The position numbers and the translations under genes were made by a program. A model generated the notes under the pieces. It searched no databases. It was given only the letters and a program-made list of their open reading frames with translations, and had not been told where the DNA came from. A stretch of 5,759 nucleotides of DNA from Actinomycetota bacterium (GTDB lineage: Bacteria > Actinomycetota > Thermoleophilia > Gaiellales > Gaiellaceae), in NCBI GenBank assembly GCA_013816275.1, contig JACDER010000116.1, positions 1 to 5,759 on the forward strand, read 5' to 3'. Within the stretch, counting starts at the first letter, position 1. Every line of letters begins with the position of its first letter. Below, in pieces: positions 4,759-5,759 of the stretch.

Positions 4759-5676
4759 TCATGAGCGCGAGGCGAGCCCGTTCGCGCCGAGGAGGTCGGA
4801 GAGGATGTAGCCGGCGATCTTCGGGTTCTCCTGAAGCCGGCGCATCGAATACGCGTGCCAGTGCTTCCCGAACGGCGTGTAGATCCGCAGGCGATGTCCG
4901 TCGCGCACGAGCTTATCGCCGCGCAGCTCGCGCACCCCGAGCAGCATCTGGAACTCGTAGTCCTCCCGAGCGAGGCCCTCAACTCGCGAGAGGCTCTGCT
5001 GGAGCAGCCACTCGTCGTGCGTGGCGATCCCGACGTACGAGCCGCCCTTCAGCAGCAGTTCGAGGGCGGCCACGAAGTTGTCCCGCACCTCCTGGTACTC
5101 CTGGTAGGCGATCAGCGGCGGCTCGAGGTAGATGCCCTTGCAGAGCCGCACGTTCGGCTTCAGGTCGGCGAGCGCGCGGATGTCGCGGATCGTCCGGCGA
5201 AGACGCGACTGGAGGACGACCCCGACGTTGTCGTAGCCCCGCCCCCGTAGCTCACGGTAGATCCCGAGCGTCTCGGTCGTCCAGGTCGACTCCTCCATGT
5301 CGATGCGAACGAAGTTGCCGCTCGCAGCCGCGTGCTTGATCACCGCCTCGGCGTTCTCGAGGCAGACGTCGCGGTCGATCGTCAGGCCGAGCGCGGTCAG
5401 TTTGATGCTGACGTTCGAATCGAGCCCGTTCCGCTCGATCGCGTCGAAGACGGTGTCGTACTCGTGGACGAGGGCGCGCGCCTGGTCCGGACTGTCGAGA
5501 TGCTCGCCGAGGACGTCGATCGTGGCCATCTTTCCGGCCTCGTTCAGCCTGGAGACGACGCGGCAGGCGTCCTCGAGGGTCGCGCCTGCGATGTAGCGGT
5601 TCGAGACCTTGCGGACGATCGGCTTCGGTATCGCCGGCAGCAACCGGACGATCGCGCGGTCTAGGACGTTAGCCAC
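4759..5676 (-). CDS. Proline dehydrogenase (single-domain, FAD-dependent)
   Basis: It oxidises L-proline to 1-pyrroline-5-carboxylate, passing electrons to FAD and probably the quinone pool; it is expected at the inner face of the membrane. The 305-residue chain lacks the aldehyde-dehydrogenase part of PutA, so it is a monofunctional barrel enzyme. Motifs in order are IDVLGE (53-58), VSIKLTALG (89-97), VRIDMEES (123-130), VVLQSRLRR (153-161), VRLCKGIYLEP (176-186), GIATHDE (216-222), EFQMLLGV (241-248), and IYTPFGKHWHAYSMRRLQEN (265-284) with the paired Arg279-Arg280 that bind the proline carboxylate. Arg158 stands where relatives usually have Tyr (QAYL), and Cys179 where Val is common. The GTG at 5676 is preferred: it gives an N-terminus like relatives, and a TACAAT box lies 10 nt upstream. 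A TTG at 5757 would add 27 residues of unlikely sequence. The stop overlaps the next ATG, and a class-III aminotransferase follows in the operon. Confidence 0.92.
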   Translation of the reverse strand: MANVLDRAIVRLLPAIPKPIVRKVSNRYIAGATLEDACRVVSRLNEAGKMATIDVLGEHLDSPDQARALVHEYDTVFDAIERNGLDSNVSIKLTALGLTIDRDVCLENAEAVIKHAAASGNFVRIDMEESTWTTETLGIYRELRGRGYDNVGVVLQSRLRRTIRDIRALADLKPNVRLCKGIYLEPPLIAYQEYQEVRDNFVAALELLLKGGSYVGIATHDEWLLQQSLSRVEGLAREDYEFQMLLGVRELRGDKLVRDGHRLRIYTPFGKHWHAYSMRRLQENPKIAGYILSDLLGANGLASRS

Positions 5677-5686
5677 CGGGCGGGAG

Positions 5687-5692
5687 ATTGTA
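5687..5692 (-). promoter_or_regulatory. Candidate -10 box (TACAAT) for proline dehydrogenase
   Basis: TACAAT on the minus strand fits TANNNT well and stands out in GC-rich surroundings. It ends 10 nt before the GTG at 5676, so a transcript would have a leader of only about 4 nt. No good -35 is seen. Confidence 0.4.
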
Positions 5693-5742
5693 GTGGGCGA
5701 CCTGACGCCTCTGGGGCGCCGCTGGCGGTGCGCGGCCGGAGT

Positions 5743-5756
5743 GGGCAGTATTCCCA
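5743..5756 (-). repeat. TGGGAATACNGCCC motif, copy upstream of proline dehydrogenase
   Basis: On the minus strand this reads TGGGAATACTGCCC, 67 nt before the GTG at 5676, and matches the copy at 4709-4722 at 13 of 14 positions. With flanking bases it also holds a small dyad, TATT-GGG-AATA (5749-5759), cut by the window edge. Together they suggest a shared regulator or promoter element of the operon. Confidence 0.35.
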
Positions 5757-5759
5757 ATA

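Larger units (their letters stand above)
4619..4762 (-). other. Possible 47-codon linking ORF between prolyl and aminotransferase genes
   Basis: An ATG at 4762-4760 overlaps the stop of proline dehydrogenase (ATGA), and the frame ends in a TGA overlapping the GTG of the aminotransferase (GTGA). It would encode a very Arg-rich, low-complexity 47-residue peptide (16 Arg), which does not look like a folded protein. It may be a translated coupling frame, a remnant of the true aminotransferase N-terminus displaced by a frameshift, or chance in high-GC DNA. Confidence 0.25.

Noticed and set aside
4623..4982. Extending the aminotransferase to the in-frame ATG at 4982
   Set aside because: This would overlap proline dehydrogenase by over 200 nt with a Ser/Arg/Thr/Cys-rich lead; the GTG at 4622 has a proper AGGAG site. 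The true N-terminus remains open.
3885..5339. Plus-strand open frame of 484 codons across the aminotransferase and proline dehydrogenase
   Set aside because: It spans two well-supported minus-strand genes and their junction and encodes Arg/Ala/Ser-rich nonsense.
5677..5757. TTG at 5757 as the proline dehydrogenase start
   Set aside because: The extra 27 residues are Arg/Pro-rich, unlike the family, and cover the TACAAT promoter candidate and the GGGAATAC motif.
1..5759. New defence, mobile or secondary-metabolite system
   Set aside because: No nuclease, integrase, toxin-antitoxin, CRISPR, phage or biosynthetic core gene is visible; the gene content is metabolic and transport.

Overview
The window reads as high-GC chromosomal DNA from an actinobacterium-like organism, most likely of the Thermoleophilia type (Gaiellales or Solirubrobacterales). 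This rests on strong GC and GTG/TTG bias, a two-helix DUF6458-type protein, the single-domain proline dehydrogenase and leaderless-looking starts. The taxon is an inference. I see no tRNA, rRNA, CRISPR, insertion sequence or phage genes. The genes are housekeeping or metabolic, and I found no convincing new multi-gene system; the interest lies in gene junctions and small sequence elements.

Layout. Positions 1-1009 (minus) hold a DMT/EamA-family membrane transporter whose stop overlaps (ATGA) the start of a further minus-strand gene that runs off the left edge. A divergent promoter region of about 100 bp (1010-1107) has TANNNT boxes 6-7 nt from each start codon and a perfect dyad between them. 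It leads right into a 92-residue protein of unknown function (1108-1386, plus). A 150-bp gap with two strong palindromes and a 24-bp-period direct repeat precedes fabL (1537-2274, plus), an enoyl-ACP reductase III with the diagnostic Tyr-x6-Lys pair. Then come a secreted SGNH-hydrolase-like protein (2326-3261, plus) and a DUF6458-type membrane protein with a proline-rich tail (3286-3609, plus).

The right part is a minus-strand operon read from the right edge leftward: proline dehydrogenase (5676-4759), then a class-III PLP aminotransferase (4622-3534) whose 3' end overlaps that of the DUF6458 gene tail to tail. Between the two enzymes lies a 47-codon frame joined to both neighbours by 4-nt stop/start overlaps. 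A 14-nt motif upstream of each enzyme gene matches at 13 of 14 positions.

How the genes fit together. Proline dehydrogenase makes pyrroline-5-carboxylate. A class-III aminotransferase behind it could act on ornithine, glutamate semialdehyde, GABA or another omega-amino substrate, so the pair looks like an amino-acid catabolic operon, but the aminotransferase substrate cannot be read from the sequence. FabL belongs to fatty-acid elongation. No functional link between the plus-strand genes is evident.
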